Shown one piece after another: positions 46,201-55,065 of a stretch of DNA of 64,000 nucleotides. This DNA is from an uncultured Tenacibaculum sp. Its GTDB lineage: Bacteria > Bacteroidota > Bacteroidia > Flavobacteriales > Flavobacteriaceae. The notes beneath the pieces were generated by a model. It was given only the letters and a program-made list of their open reading frames with translations. It made no database searches and was not told the origin of the DNA. The stretch spans positions 62,001-126,000 of the forward strand of contig CANMIL010000007.1 in the NCBI GenBank assembly GCA_947497895.1, in the 5' to 3' direction. A program made the translations under genes and the position numbers. Numbering within the stretch: position 1 is the stretch's first letter; each line of letters opens with the position of its first letter.

Positions 46201-47478
46201 GTAAAAGCTTATGAGATATATGATAATCAATTAGGTTTAATTGGAACAACTACAGAAACACAATTTGTAGTTACTAATTTACCATCAGGAACTTGGTTCT
46301 ATGTACATGTTAAAGCTGTTGGTATTGATGATAGTAAGTCAGATCAAAGTAATGATGTAGGATTTATCCTAGAAGGAATAAACGATAAGCAGCCAAATTC
46401 TCCATCTAATATTGTAGTGGTAGATGATATTTATTCAAATGTAGTGCTTCGTTGGGATGCTCCAAGAGGAGGTGTGGCTATTTCTCATTATGACGTTTAT
46501 GCACAAGAATCATGGTACTATTTTGAAGATTTTTGGGGTGGAAGTAGAAAAGTAGGAACTTCAGAAACTACAGAAATTACCATAACAAGCTTAGATCCAT
46601 TTAAAAATTATTGGATAACTGTAGTAGCAGTAGGTACTGAAGGTGTTATGTCTTTACCAAGTGAATCTGCGTCATTATCAGTGAAAGGAGACCCTGATAC
46701 TGTGGCTCCAACTGTACCTGTTAATGTAAGAGCAGAGTTTATTACATCTTCAGGTTTAGATTTAGTTTGGGATGCTTCAACAGACAATACAGGTGTTTCT
46801 TACTACGAAGTTTTCGAAAAGGTAGGAGACAGAAACGTAAGTATTGGTCAAACAGGTCGTACAAATATTGTTATTGATGGGTTAGAACCATTTACGCAGC
46901 ATATCTATCAAGTAAGTGCTACTGATTTCGAAGGAAATACTTCTGAATTAAGTCAACCAATTATAGTTTGGACATTGCATAAACAATTTCCAGAAAGACC
47001 AAGTGGTTTAAAAGCGACAAATATAACTGCTGATTCATTTGAGGTATATTGGAGAGGTACAAGAAATACAGATCATTATTATGTATCAAGTTATGATGGT
47101 GTTACCATTAAAGAGTTTGGACCATTATTGAGTAATAACTATAAATTTGAAAACATAGAAACCCCATTTTTATTCTGGAGAGTAATTTCAGAAAATGAAT
47201 TAGGAAGAATGTATTCTTCTTGGGATTTAACGACGTTAGATACTCCTAGAGGTACAATTGATGTTGTTTTAAATGGAGTTGAATCTCAACAACTAGTTGT
47301 AGTGCCAAGCGCTTATGAAAATGCATCTTACGATATCTTTAACTTGAGTGGTATATCAATTAATCGAGGAACTGTAAGTGAAGGTTCAGTGGATGTAACT
47401 TCTTTGAAAAAAGGTGTTTATATTCTGAAAATAGCAAATGACTTAAAACCGTTTACTAAAAAAGTAGTAATTCAATAA
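43300..47478 (+). CDS. Large T9SS-secreted propeller/FN3 protein (3 of 3)
   Basis: This 1392-residue paralog has a signal peptide (MKKLLLVALLSMSSYVMGQ), YNPNAPWMKDLNNQ, and the sortilin/BNR-like propeller with Asp boxes (KSTDKGISW, KSTDGGRTW, KSTDAGKSW, KSVDGGSSF, KSIDAGKSF) and GGTQDNGGQFF. About five FN3 domains and a type A sorting domain (SLKKGVYILKIANDLKPFTK) follow. It ends 294 bp before the GH19 chitinase with a terminator between. Codon use looks more regular than in paralogs 1 and 2, which may mean higher expression; I did not compute this. Confidence 0.88.
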   Translation: MKKLLLVALLSMSSYVMGQYNPNAPWMKDLNNQESGGRSLQRSTNGKLTLDQISAAFNDYWKDKDHTVKGSGYKPFKRWENYMQSIVLPDGTIPSAKQLWDNSISEQRKFGNTANISNWTTTGPMTEETGQGRVNVAMVDPNNPNTYYVGAPSGGLWKSTDKGISWEPLTDHLPSIGVSGIAIDPNNSNIIYIATGDDDHSASNGLGVFKSTDGGRTWDTSATFTPSIGDYTDAHEIFIHPRNSDVLWVATSSGLYKSTDAGKSWNRLFANNIEDFRLKPNDPNVLYIIANDNDGYSFYKSVDGGSSFTKKSLGLRGYVPRTVIDVTPAAPENVYVLVSKNLDQSPNGSKGGILYRSNDAGESFTEVNRNFMSVKQTWYNLALGVSDVNPEKLAIGEVWGFSSIDGGLTFQSIRYGHADVHFLRYTDGVLFCGNDGGFITYDENDTFKDHSKQLNIGQYYKINIGDFNGTNVADIIGGTQDNGGQFFANGAWEKWHGADGMECAFGSVNTGLKYGLIQYGNYLCYKRDTDNYTNWVKGPESGRWVVAADINSKDQMYIGYNALYRFDIETRSFEKLHDFGGSIEQVIIDDNDDNIIFVLQGGNIYKSIDAGKSFQLFYDNANGGYVSFIELSEDNSNKIWFISWNGLYSRSTLGDISSEQPVLVSATSELPANIRVLKHQPYSDNLYVGTQYGVFYKDASNVWSTYNNSLPNVPVYDLEISVEDNTIVAGTYGRGIWKSPIPDGNRTSCALNVPTTLNAEITDKGIYLTWTGEKRLEDYEVAYRKIGDREWKTKNTGVSSTLFNITEIQAGVEYEAKVRSTCNNTSSEFSAVLKFTWADVEAPTAPRYFYAYDVKKTSAYLSWGDSTDNSGVSHYEIYNQTGRENVLLDRTPGPESYYNIEVLTASTEYNLYVVAVDFAGNKSEPSVIANFSTQSVFMPNAPQNLVSSNNTGTTITLNWNAPSGPEEVKAYEIYDNQLGLIGTTTETQFVVTNLPSGTWFYVHVKAVGIDDSKSDQSNDVGFILEGINDKQPNSPSNIVVVDDIYSNVVLRWDAPRGGVAISHYDVYAQESWYYFEDFWGGSRKVGTSETTEITITSLDPFKNYWITVVAVGTEGVMSLPSESASLSVKGDPDTVAPTVPVNVRAEFITSSGLDLVWDASTDNTGVSYYEVFEKVGDRNVSIGQTGRTNIVIDGLEPFTQHIYQVSATDFEGNTSELSQPIIVWTLHKQFPERPSGLKATNITADSFEVYWRGTRNTDHYYVSSYDGVTIKEFGPLLSNNYKFENIETPFLFWRVISENELGRMYSSWDLTTLDTPRGTIDVVLNGVESQQLVVVPSAYENASYDIFNLSGISINRGTVSEGSVDVTSLKKGVYILKIANDLKPFTKKVVIQ

Positions 47479-47501
47479 GTTATTATTGTAGTCAATAATA
47501 G

Positions 47502-47530
47502 AAGGGTGCCTCATAGGGCACCCTTTTTTT
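47502..47530 (+). terminator. Rho-independent terminator after large paralog 3
   Basis: AAGGGTGCC and GGCACCCTT pair around TCATA and run into seven T. Confidence 0.92.
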
Positions 47531-47748
47531 ATAATAGAACTCGTTTAAACAGGTTCAAGATATAAATGAACTTGAATCCAAAGAATTAAGTTTCTTATTT
47601 CAACTAAGGTGCATTTTAGGGTGTTTTTCGTGCTATTGATCTAAAAAGTTTGTCAAACCTTGAAACTAATTAGAATTTGAAGTTTGTTAAGATGGTTTTC
47701 TTTAACTTATAGTGTGGTAAATTAAAGTTAACTAACTGACAAACAACT

Positions 47749-47771
47749 AAAAACCCTCTAAAATTTTTAAA
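47749..47771 (+). promoter_or_regulatory. Shared pre-start motif, GH19 gene
   Basis: AAAACCCTCTAAAATTTTTA lies directly before the GH19 ATG. A near-identical string, AAAACCCTTCTAAATTTTTA, lies directly before the GH18 ATG (50879-50901). The similarity suggests a common translation-initiation or leader element. Confidence 0.5.
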
Positions 47772-50528
47772 ATGAAACGAACAATTAGTGTGCGGTTCAT
47801 AATGGTATTTCTTTTTTCAGTTTTTACCATGAACGCAAACTCCAACGATTTCGTAACTAAGAAATCGAATGTCAATCCAAAAAACGACATTATTGAGTTA
47901 AAAAACTTCGAACAAACCACTCAAACACATCCTTTAGTTTCCAAACAACAATGGAATACATTATTTCCATATCGATTTGGTTCTAAAGATACTGGTGGTG
48001 GTGTTTGGGTACTGGATCCTAAAGATGATTTTTACACGTATGAATCATTTCTTGAAGCCATTAATAGAATGGATAAAATTAAAGTTGTATTCGATAGAAG
48101 GTGTGGGACAAACGCTTACAAAATTACGCGAATCGACAAAGTAACGGGTGCAACAACTGTTATCAGAACAGATATTGATTTTGATGCGCCTAGAAATGCA
48201 GACAAAGAAATTATTACGGAAGAAGTTGACTATGGATCTTTCTTAAACGAAGGAGATGTAGAAACAAGAACTAGAGAGCTTGTTGCTTTTTTCGCAAATA
48301 TTTCACACGAAACTACTGGTGGTTGGGCTACTGCTCCAGGAGGAAGATACTCTTGGGGACTTCACTTTAGAGAAGAACCAACTAATGCGTCGTATGCGTA
48401 TCCGGATACAAACTATCCTCCAACACCTGGAAAATCTTATAAAGGTAGAGGTCCGATACAATTATCATATAATTACAATTACGGGCCAGCTAGTGAATTT
48501 ATCTTTGGAGATAAGCAAGTATTATTAGACAATCCTGATTTAGTAATTCAAGATGCGGCTTTGGCATTCCAAACAGCTATTTGGTTCTGGATGACTCCAC
48601 AGTATCCAAAACCTTCGGCTCATAATGTGATGGTAAGAAAATGGATTCCAAACCAGCTTGATCAAACAAAAAATAGAGTTCCTGGATTAGGAATGACAGT
48701 AAATATTATCAATGGTGGTGTTGAGTGTGGACAAGGAACGGAAAAACCTCAAGTATTAAGTAGAATCGGATACTACCAACGCTATACTGGTATTTATAAT
48801 ATAGGTACCGATATGGATGGGGTAAACGATTTATCAGATTGTGGGTGTAAAGACATGGCAAAGTATGGAGGAGATTCTTCTGACTTAACAGCGGAGCCTT
48901 GCGCGCAAAAACCTGCAATAACCTTTGTAGCTCCAATCAACGATCAATTGATAGAACAAGCAACATTTGCTCCAGTAGGAGTAAGTATTAGTGTTGATCA
49001 AAAGAATTCGGTGTTAAAAACACTTACCACTACCATTGGAACTAAAACGTTTTCAGGAACAGCTTTTAATTGGACTCCAGATGCTTATGGAGCATTCAAT
49101 TTAGTAGCAAATGCCACTTTTGAAAATGGACTTACGGCATCAAATACAATTAAAGTAGTTGTTTGGGATGGTGTTAATTTAGATTGTTCTGAAGTTCCAG
49201 CTTGGAGATCGACCAGAATTTATGACAAGCCAAACAATTATGTAAGCTACAACAATGCTGTTTATAGAAATAGATGGTATGCAGGAATTGGAACAACTCC
49301 TGGAGTTGATGGTGTTTGGGAAAAAATTAAAGATTGTGGAGTTGTTACAGGAACACCTCCAGTTGTGGCTTGGCAAGCACCAACTCAAGGACAGATTTTT
49401 GAAGTACAAGTATTATCGCCAATCACTTTAACCGCGAATGCAACAGATAGAGACGGTACTGTAACTTCTTTTTCTTATGCTTATAATGGAACAACCATTG
49501 CAGCTACAAAATCAGGAGATACTTATACAGCAGAATTTACTCCGCCTACATTTGGAGCTTATACTCTTGAAGCAGTAGCTCAAGACAACGATGGAAAGGT
49601 AACTCGTAAGAAGGTAAGCTTTACAGTTAAAGAAATATTGACTAATGTGCCTCCAACAATTTCTCAAATAACTCCTAGCAATGGAGCGGTTATTGAGCAA
49701 ACAGCTTTAACTGCAATTGAGTTAAAGGCATTAGTTACCGATAATTCAGCAGTGCAAGGTGTTAATTTCACGGTAAACAATGTTTCAATACCGGCTTCTG
49801 CGAATGCTTCAGGACTTTATTCAGTTACATGGACACCTTCAGCATTTGGAAACTACTCATTAAAAATAGAAGCAACTGATGATGAAGGAGCTTCTTCAAA
49901 CAAATCAGTTACGTTTACATTAAAAGAAAAGACTACTGGTGGAGGATGTGATAACATTCCTGCATGGGAAGCAAAAACATATGCACAACCTGGAACAGAA
50001 GTTTCACATAATGGAAATGTGTACAAAAATAAATGGTATGCATCTGCTGGAGAAGAACCAGGTAAAAGTGGTGTTTGGCAATTCATTAAACCATGTGGAG
50101 GTGTTGTTACTTTCTGTGGAGTAGAAGAGTGGAGAGCTGATAGAGTTTATAACACTGGTGATAAAGTTTATTATAGCAAGAAAATATACAGTGCTAAATG
50201 GTGGACAAAAGGAAGTACTCCAAACAATAGCAATGAATGGAAATATGTGTCAGAATGTTTAGAATCAACGGTATCTGCCAGCGCAAACATTTACCCAACG
50301 GTAGTTTCTGACGAAATTCATTTAACTATTGAATCACCATCAGATACAAAAGTGAAAGTAGAGTTACGAGATACTTCGGGTAACTTATTACAAACACTTC
50401 TGAACTCGAATGTTAAAAAAGGAACTAAGGTATATACCCGAGATCTTTCAGGTTTAAGAAAGGGGATTTATATCTACAGCGTCCAAATTGATGGAAACGT
50501 TCAAACTAAAAAGATTATCAAAAACTAA
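47772..50528 (+). CDS. T9SS-secreted GH19 chitinase with chitin-binding modules
   Basis: This 918-residue secreted enzyme has a signal peptide (MKRTISVRFIMVFLFSVFTM, to about residue 25). A GH19 catalytic domain (about 55-365) has the catalytic glutamate E180 in ISHETTGGWATAPGG, then YKGRGPIQLSYNYNYG and AIWFWMTPQ. GH19 enzymes hydrolyse chitin with inversion. Next come an Ig-like domain (380-465), a CBM5/12-type module (about 471-522, CSEVPAWRSTRIYD), two Ig-like domains (529-718) and two more CBM5/12 modules (725-775, CDNIPAWEAKTYAQPG; 781-830, CGVEEWRADRVYNTGD). A sorting tail (LRKGIYIYSVQIDGNVQTKK) ends it. Confidence 0.95.
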   Translation: MKRTISVRFIMVFLFSVFTMNANSNDFVTKKSNVNPKNDIIELKNFEQTTQTHPLVSKQQWNTLFPYRFGSKDTGGGVWVLDPKDDFYTYESFLEAINRMDKIKVVFDRRCGTNAYKITRIDKVTGATTVIRTDIDFDAPRNADKEIITEEVDYGSFLNEGDVETRTRELVAFFANISHETTGGWATAPGGRYSWGLHFREEPTNASYAYPDTNYPPTPGKSYKGRGPIQLSYNYNYGPASEFIFGDKQVLLDNPDLVIQDAALAFQTAIWFWMTPQYPKPSAHNVMVRKWIPNQLDQTKNRVPGLGMTVNIINGGVECGQGTEKPQVLSRIGYYQRYTGIYNIGTDMDGVNDLSDCGCKDMAKYGGDSSDLTAEPCAQKPAITFVAPINDQLIEQATFAPVGVSISVDQKNSVLKTLTTTIGTKTFSGTAFNWTPDAYGAFNLVANATFENGLTASNTIKVVVWDGVNLDCSEVPAWRSTRIYDKPNNYVSYNNAVYRNRWYAGIGTTPGVDGVWEKIKDCGVVTGTPPVVAWQAPTQGQIFEVQVLSPITLTANATDRDGTVTSFSYAYNGTTIAATKSGDTYTAEFTPPTFGAYTLEAVAQDNDGKVTRKKVSFTVKEILTNVPPTISQITPSNGAVIEQTALTAIELKALVTDNSAVQGVNFTVNNVSIPASANASGLYSVTWTPSAFGNYSLKIEATDDEGASSNKSVTFTLKEKTTGGGCDNIPAWEAKTYAQPGTEVSHNGNVYKNKWYASAGEEPGKSGVWQFIKPCGGVVTFCGVEEWRADRVYNTGDKVYYSKKIYSAKWWTKGSTPNNSNEWKYVSECLESTVSASANIYPTVVSDEIHLTIESPSDTKVKVELRDTSGNLLQTLLNSNVKKGTKVYTRDLSGLRKGIYIYSVQIDGNVQTKKIIKN

Positions 50529-50878
50529 ACTAAGTTGTTTTATGTAACCAATTAAATCTTGAAATTTTTGAAATAAACTGGAGTATGTTTAGTGTCAATT
50601 TTACTGTAAGATAGAGAGATAGTATTCGCTGTCGAATCGAGTTTAACAGAGGTTGTTCAATGTAGAAACAATTTAAAGCATTGTTTTAAGATTTAATTGG
50701 TATTCATTGCATTGCGCATTAGAACTATAACATGATTTTTAAGAGATCAGCTTAAGCTGGTGCTCCTTTGGTGGTATACATAGCAGCTATGATATTATCA
50801 AATTGGGAAAGAGCACCCTGTTTTTAAGAGGGGTCTTAGGGTTATAATTTCTAAAAATCAATGTAAGAATAAAATAAT
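50529..50878. other. Intergenic region between the two chitinase genes
   Basis: No gene is visible. It holds a GGTGCTC/GAGCACC long-range stem (about 50759-50822), a 12-bp palindrome CAGCTTAAGCTG (50748-50759) and presumably the GH18 promoter. Confidence 0.55.
50757..50826 (+). terminator. Possible terminator or attenuator hairpin before GH18 gene
   Basis: GGTGCTC and GAGCACC can pair across about 45 nt and are followed by CTGTTTTT. The loop is large for a simple terminator, so an attenuator or leader structure is also possible. Confidence 0.45.
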
Positions 50879-50901
50879 AAAACCCTTCTAAATTTTTAAT
50901 T

Positions 50902-53511
50902 ATGAAAAAAATAGTATTCTTACTAGTATTATTTTTGAGCTCATTTATGTATGCTCAATATCAATTTCCTGCGTGCTACCCACCGCATGAACCAGGAAAG
51001 ACTTACCGACAAGGGGAAAAGGCTTCTCTAAACGGAATTAACTACACTGCAAAGTGGTTTACCACAGCTACACCAGGAGACGCATCTTGGCAAAATGATG
51101 GAGCTTGTGGAGATGGTGGCTTAGGACCAGATTATCCAGGGCCACAACGTATTATTGGTTACTTACCAACATGGATTCCAGATTATGATATCAAAAATAA
51201 CTTTAATCCAGAGGTCGTAACCAATATCAATGTTTCGTTTTTAATGTTTAAGCGTAACAATAACGATTACAATAGTGCAGACTTTGGATCAATTGCTTTT
51301 GACGATTTTCAGTTAAGAAAAGTAGATTCAGTATTAACGGATTGTAGAGTTCTTGAAAAAGCGAAGGCGAAGAATGTAAAAGTTTCTGTAGCACTTGGTG
51401 GTGCAACGGATTATGCGTTTTTATGGTTAATGACTAAGTATTATAACAACGATCAAAAATTAGAGGAAATCGCTAATTTATTAGTAAACTATATCAATGC
51501 TCGTAAGTTAGATGGTATCGATCTAGATTTAGAGTGTTGGTGGGCTGACAAAGCAATTGCAGGAACTTCTGACCAAGGAGGTAGAATTAGAGGAAGTAAG
51601 TGGGGAGATAGAGATCAAGGTCCTCACCCAGCAGCAATTGGTATGACTAATTTAAGTAAGAAGCTTAGACAAAAAATGCCAAATAAGTTAATTACGGCGG
51701 CGGTATTTGGAACATCATGGTATGGAAATAACTATGATGCCGATGTAGCACAGTATATGGATTGGATTGGATTAATGACTTACGATTTTACAGGATCTTG
51801 GGATAAATCACCAATCGGACCACATTCTTCTTTACATAAGTTACCATTAAATACATATCCAAAACAAAACGCTGATAACCCAATATACTCGGCTCAAGAT
51901 GCCTTAGAGTATTGGTTAGGAATTGCTCCAGCAACTTGGAATCATGCTGGAGGATTTGGAGTTGAAAAGGCTAAGTTAGCTATCGGTGTTCCAATGTACG
52001 GATACGATTTCTCTGAAAAGAAACCAGGAGGAGGAAACGGAGCGAAGTTTGTTCCATATAGAGATATTATTGCTGAATTCCCTAATGCAGCAACTAGCTA
52101 CGATCAAAAAGATCCTAGAAAATTAAATGGACATGTTGATCAAAATGGAAAGAATATTTATTTCGATACCCCTAAACAAGCGGGTGAGAAAATAAAGTAT
52201 ACTAAAAACTACGGACATCAAGGAGTTATTATTTGGGAGCTTACACAAGATGTTGATTATAATTCTTCTTCAAGTATTTTAAAAGCAATTAACGAAGCGG
52301 CAGGAAACAATACACCAGTAAATCAAGCTCCTGTAGTTACTTGGAAAACTCCAACCGATAACCTTGTAATTGAGCAAGATGTTTTAGGAGCAGTAGCTCT
52401 AAAAGTTACAGCTACTGATAGCGATGGAACAGTGAATGCATTTAGCATTAAAGAAGGAGCTAATGTAATTACCGCTACTAAAAATGGAAACGATTATACA
52501 GCAAGTTTTACACCTGCTAGTTTTGGTGAGTATGCATTAACGGCTGAAGCAACAGACGATAAAAACGCAACAACTACACAGACAATTAGAATTACTGTAA
52601 AGCAAAAGAATACAACGAATCCAGCTCCAGTAATTTCTAACGTTAAACCACTAGATAGTAGTGTTATTGAGCAAACTACATTAACGGCTATTCAGTTGGA
52701 GGCTGTTGTTACTGATAATTCAGCAGTTCAAAACGTTACATTTACAATTGACGGTATTACAGTACCAGCTTTTGCGAATGCAGCTGGAGTATATTCTGCA
52801 ACTTGGACGCCATCGGCATTTGGAAACTATTCATTTAAAGTGGTAGCAACCGATGATGAAGGAGCTTCTTCGAATAAATCAGTTACGTTTACATTGAAAG
52901 AAAAGTCTACTGGTGGAGGATGTGATAATATTCCTGCTTGGGAAGCGAAAACGTATGCACAACCAGGAACAGAAGTTTCTCATAATGGAGATGTGTACAA
53001 AAATAAGTGGTATGCATCTGCTGGAGAAGAACCAGGTAAAAGCGGTGTTTGGCAATACATCAGACCATGTGGTGGTATTGTTACTTTCTGTGGAGTAGAA
53101 GAGTGGAGAGCTGATAGAGTTTATAACACTGGAGATAAAGCTTATTACCTGGAGAAAATCTATGCTGCTAAATGGTGGACAAAAGGAACTTCTCCAAATA
53201 ATTCAGGAGATTGGCGTTTCGATTCAGATTGTCCACAAACTCCAGGAAGATCTGCAATAAATGAGATTAAGCCTCAAACTTTAGTAAAAGACTTTGTAAA
53301 CATTCAAATCAATACAGAAGAAGAAGTTACAGGTAAAATCGAATTATATAACCTATCAGGACAATTAGTTAAGACAATTATGAATCCTAGAGCTCTAAAC
53401 GGTAAAGAAGTTATCAGACAAAATATTTCAGATTTAAGAAACGGAATTTATGTATATAAAATATTCTTAAATGATGAGGTAATCACTCAAAAAATGGTGA
53501 TTTCTAAATAG
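50902..53511 (+). CDS. T9SS-secreted GH18 chitinase with chitin-binding modules
   Basis: This 869-residue secreted enzyme has a signal peptide (MKKIVFLLVLFLSSFMYAQ) and an N-terminal CBM5/12-like module (about 22-72, GKTYRQGEKASLNGINYTAK). The GH18 catalytic barrel (about 82-475) has the signature DGIDLDLE, with D204, D207, D209 and the acid E211, then MTYDFTGSWD and GVIIWELTQD. GH18 retains configuration through the substrate acetamido group. Two Ig-like domains (477-668), two CBM5/12 modules (673-725 and 729-778) and a T9SS sorting tail (LRNGIYVYKIFLNDEVITQK) follow. The second Ig-like domain and both C-terminal CBMs are nearly identical to those of the GH19 enzyme. Confidence 0.96.
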   Translation: MKKIVFLLVLFLSSFMYAQYQFPACYPPHEPGKTYRQGEKASLNGINYTAKWFTTATPGDASWQNDGACGDGGLGPDYPGPQRIIGYLPTWIPDYDIKNNFNPEVVTNINVSFLMFKRNNNDYNSADFGSIAFDDFQLRKVDSVLTDCRVLEKAKAKNVKVSVALGGATDYAFLWLMTKYYNNDQKLEEIANLLVNYINARKLDGIDLDLECWWADKAIAGTSDQGGRIRGSKWGDRDQGPHPAAIGMTNLSKKLRQKMPNKLITAAVFGTSWYGNNYDADVAQYMDWIGLMTYDFTGSWDKSPIGPHSSLHKLPLNTYPKQNADNPIYSAQDALEYWLGIAPATWNHAGGFGVEKAKLAIGVPMYGYDFSEKKPGGGNGAKFVPYRDIIAEFPNAATSYDQKDPRKLNGHVDQNGKNIYFDTPKQAGEKIKYTKNYGHQGVIIWELTQDVDYNSSSSILKAINEAAGNNTPVNQAPVVTWKTPTDNLVIEQDVLGAVALKVTATDSDGTVNAFSIKEGANVITATKNGNDYTASFTPASFGEYALTAEATDDKNATTTQTIRITVKQKNTTNPAPVISNVKPLDSSVIEQTTLTAIQLEAVVTDNSAVQNVTFTIDGITVPAFANAAGVYSATWTPSAFGNYSFKVVATDDEGASSNKSVTFTLKEKSTGGGCDNIPAWEAKTYAQPGTEVSHNGDVYKNKWYASAGEEPGKSGVWQYIRPCGGIVTFCGVEEWRADRVYNTGDKAYYLEKIYAAKWWTKGTSPNNSGDWRFDSDCPQTPGRSAINEIKPQTLVKDFVNIQINTEEEVTGKIELYNLSGQLVKTIMNPRALNGKEVIRQNISDLRNGIYVYKIFLNDEVITQKMVISK

Positions 53512-53640
53512 TAATAGATACTTCAAGTACTATAATTCAGTTGTAAATACAATTGAATAAAAGGAGAAGGTCGAATTTCTCTTAATCGGTTACTACAAGA
53601 GTACTTGAAGCTATCATATAATTACTTTATTAAAGCGATA

Positions 53641-53671
53641 AAGGCGGTAAACTTTGTTTACCGCCTTTTTA
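53641..53671 (+). terminator. Rho-independent terminator after GH18 gene
   Basis: AAGGCGGTAAAC and GTTTACCGCCTT pair perfectly around TTT and are followed by TTTATATAT. It lies 130 bp past the stop. Confidence 0.92.
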
Positions 53672-53704
53672 TATATATCAATGATGCTAGGCTATACCAT
53701 GTTT

Positions 53705-53840
53705 GTCACTTCGAGTGAAATTACACGGAATGTAATGGAGTTTAATTTAGTATCGAGAAGTATTTGACAGTTTGTTTTAAGAATAGTTCTGGATACAATT
53801 TTGCTCTAACTAAGGTTCAACTAAAACCACTCGAACTGAC
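53705..53840. repeat. Hairpin repeat family B, copy 1
   Basis: Long imperfect inverted repeat. The outer arms are GTCACTTCGAGTGA and CACTCGAACTGAC, and the inner arms are GTATCGAGAA and TTCTGGATAC (one mismatch). It matches the other family B copies in this region almost base for base. Confidence 0.8.
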
Positions 53841-53860
53841 AGTTGAGTTATCCTTTACAA

Positions 53861-53882
53861 TTTCGACCTAAGGGAGAAATCT
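53861..53882. repeat. Hairpin repeat family A, fragment
   Basis: TTTCGACCTAAGGGAGAAAT matches the left half of family A repeats; the right half is absent. Confidence 0.6.
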
Positions 53883-53957
53883 AATTATTCTTACGATGTT
53901 ATTTTTAGCTTGACTGCTTATGACGGTTTATTAAGAATATTAAGTAAAGAGGTAACC

Positions 53958-54039
53958 GTCACCCTGAACTTGATTCAGGGTCTCATTCAGATAGGTTTTT
54001 GCTTATAGGGACGAGATGCTGAACTAAATTCAGCATGAC
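53958..54039. repeat. Hairpin repeat family C
   Basis: Two stem-loops, CCCTGAACTTGATTCAGGG and ATGCTGAACTAAATTCAGCAT, sit between outer arms GTCA and TGAC. The sequence resembles an interspersed element I have seen in many Bacteroidetes. Single copy in this window. Confidence 0.65.
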
Positions 54040-54061
54040 TAGTATTTTTTATATTTTCACA

Positions 54062-54087
54062 GTCATTTCGATCAGAGGGAGAAATCT
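54062..54087. repeat. Hairpin repeat family A, left-half copy
   Basis: GTCATTTCGATCAGAGGGAG plus AAATCT matches the left arm of family A. It lies about 115 bp upstream of the Crp-like regulator gene. Confidence 0.6.
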
Positions 54088-54202
54088 TTAGCAATTTTAG
54101 GATATAATTTAGGTTTTAAGTGATTATTATTTTTTTCAAAATTACTTTAGTCAGAAACCTATTTCATATTAACCTGTTTTTAGTACCTTCATCCCAAAAA
54201 GA

Positions 54203-54733
54203 ATGACAGGTTATCAACAAGTACTTGAAATACTCAGCAATCAATGGGAAAAACAGATTGTGGTAAAAAGAAACGAATTTCTTATACGAAAGCATGAAGT
54301 TGAAACCAAAATGTATTACGTGAAAAGCGGAAGCATTCGTGTATATATTGAAGATGAAGAAGAAGAGCATACAATTAGATTCGGATATCAAAACTCCATA
54401 ATTACGGCCTTAGATAGTTTTTTAACAGGCAAGCCTACCTCATTTTATATACAAGCATTAAAGCAATCGGAATTGTATGTATTATCCAAAGAGAAGTTAA
54501 ATGAAGTAATGAATATTTCAGAAGAAAATAAAAAAGCATGGAATACACTTTTGGAAGAATTTGTTTCCCAACAAATAGAAAGAGAGATTGATTTAATCAC
54601 CTTTTCACCACAAAAAAGATTTGAGCGTTTGAAACAAAGAAGTCCACAAGTATTTCAAGAAATTCCTCAAAAATATATAGCCTCTTATCTTAGAATGACG
54701 CCTGAAACGCTTTCAAGGATTCTGAAGGAATAG
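54203..54733 (+). CDS. Crp/Fnr-family transcriptional regulator
   Basis: This 176-residue protein has an N-terminal cyclic-nucleotide-binding-like beta-roll (about 15-105, with FLIRKHEVETKMYYVKSGSI) and a reduced C-terminal helix-turn-helix (about 140-176, IPQKYIASYLRMTPETLSRI). The phosphate-binding cassette residues of CRP (GE..RxA) are not visible, so cAMP binding is unlikely. Short proteins of this type are common in Bacteroidetes. It is flanked on both sides by hairpin repeats, and no cotranscribed gene is present. Confidence 0.88.
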   Translation: MTGYQQVLEILSNQWEKQIVVKRNEFLIRKHEVETKMYYVKSGSIRVYIEDEEEEHTIRFGYQNSIITALDSFLTGKPTSFYIQALKQSELYVLSKEKLNEVMNISEENKKAWNTLLEEFVSQQIEREIDLITFSPQKRFERLKQRSPQVFQEIPQKYIASYLRMTPETLSRILKE

Positions 54734-54775
54734 CTATTACTTAATCTTACTCGAACTGATAGTTAAGCTTCCCTA

Positions 54776-54858
54776 GTCATTTCGACCCAAAGGAGAAATC
54801 TTTAGCAATTTTGTGTATAATTCAGATTTCTCAGTCATTGCCATTCCTTCGAAAAGAC
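54776..54858. repeat. Hairpin repeat family A
   Basis: GTCATTTCGACCCAAAGGAG at the left and CATTCCTTCGAAAAGAC at the right form the outer arms; the inner arms GAGAAATCT and AGATTTCTC pair perfectly. Confidence 0.75.
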
Positions 54859-54866
54859 ATTTGAGT

Positions 54867-55002
54867 GTCACTTCGAGTGAAATTACACGGAATGTAATGG
54901 AGTTTAATTTAGTATCGAGAAGTATTTGATAGTTCGTTTTAGGAATAGTTCTCGATACAATTTTACTTTCACTAAGGTTCGATTAAAATCACTCGAACTG
55001 AC
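54867..55002. repeat. Hairpin repeat family B, copy 2
   Basis: Outer arms GTCACTTCGAGTGA and TCACTCGAACTGAC, inner arms GTATCGAGAA and TTCTCGATAC. Full-length, about 136 bp. Confidence 0.8.
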
Positions 55003-55065
55003 AGTTGAGGTTTCAAGGTTATTTCAACTTAATGAAAAGTCTATTACCATAAAAATTTTAGGAAA

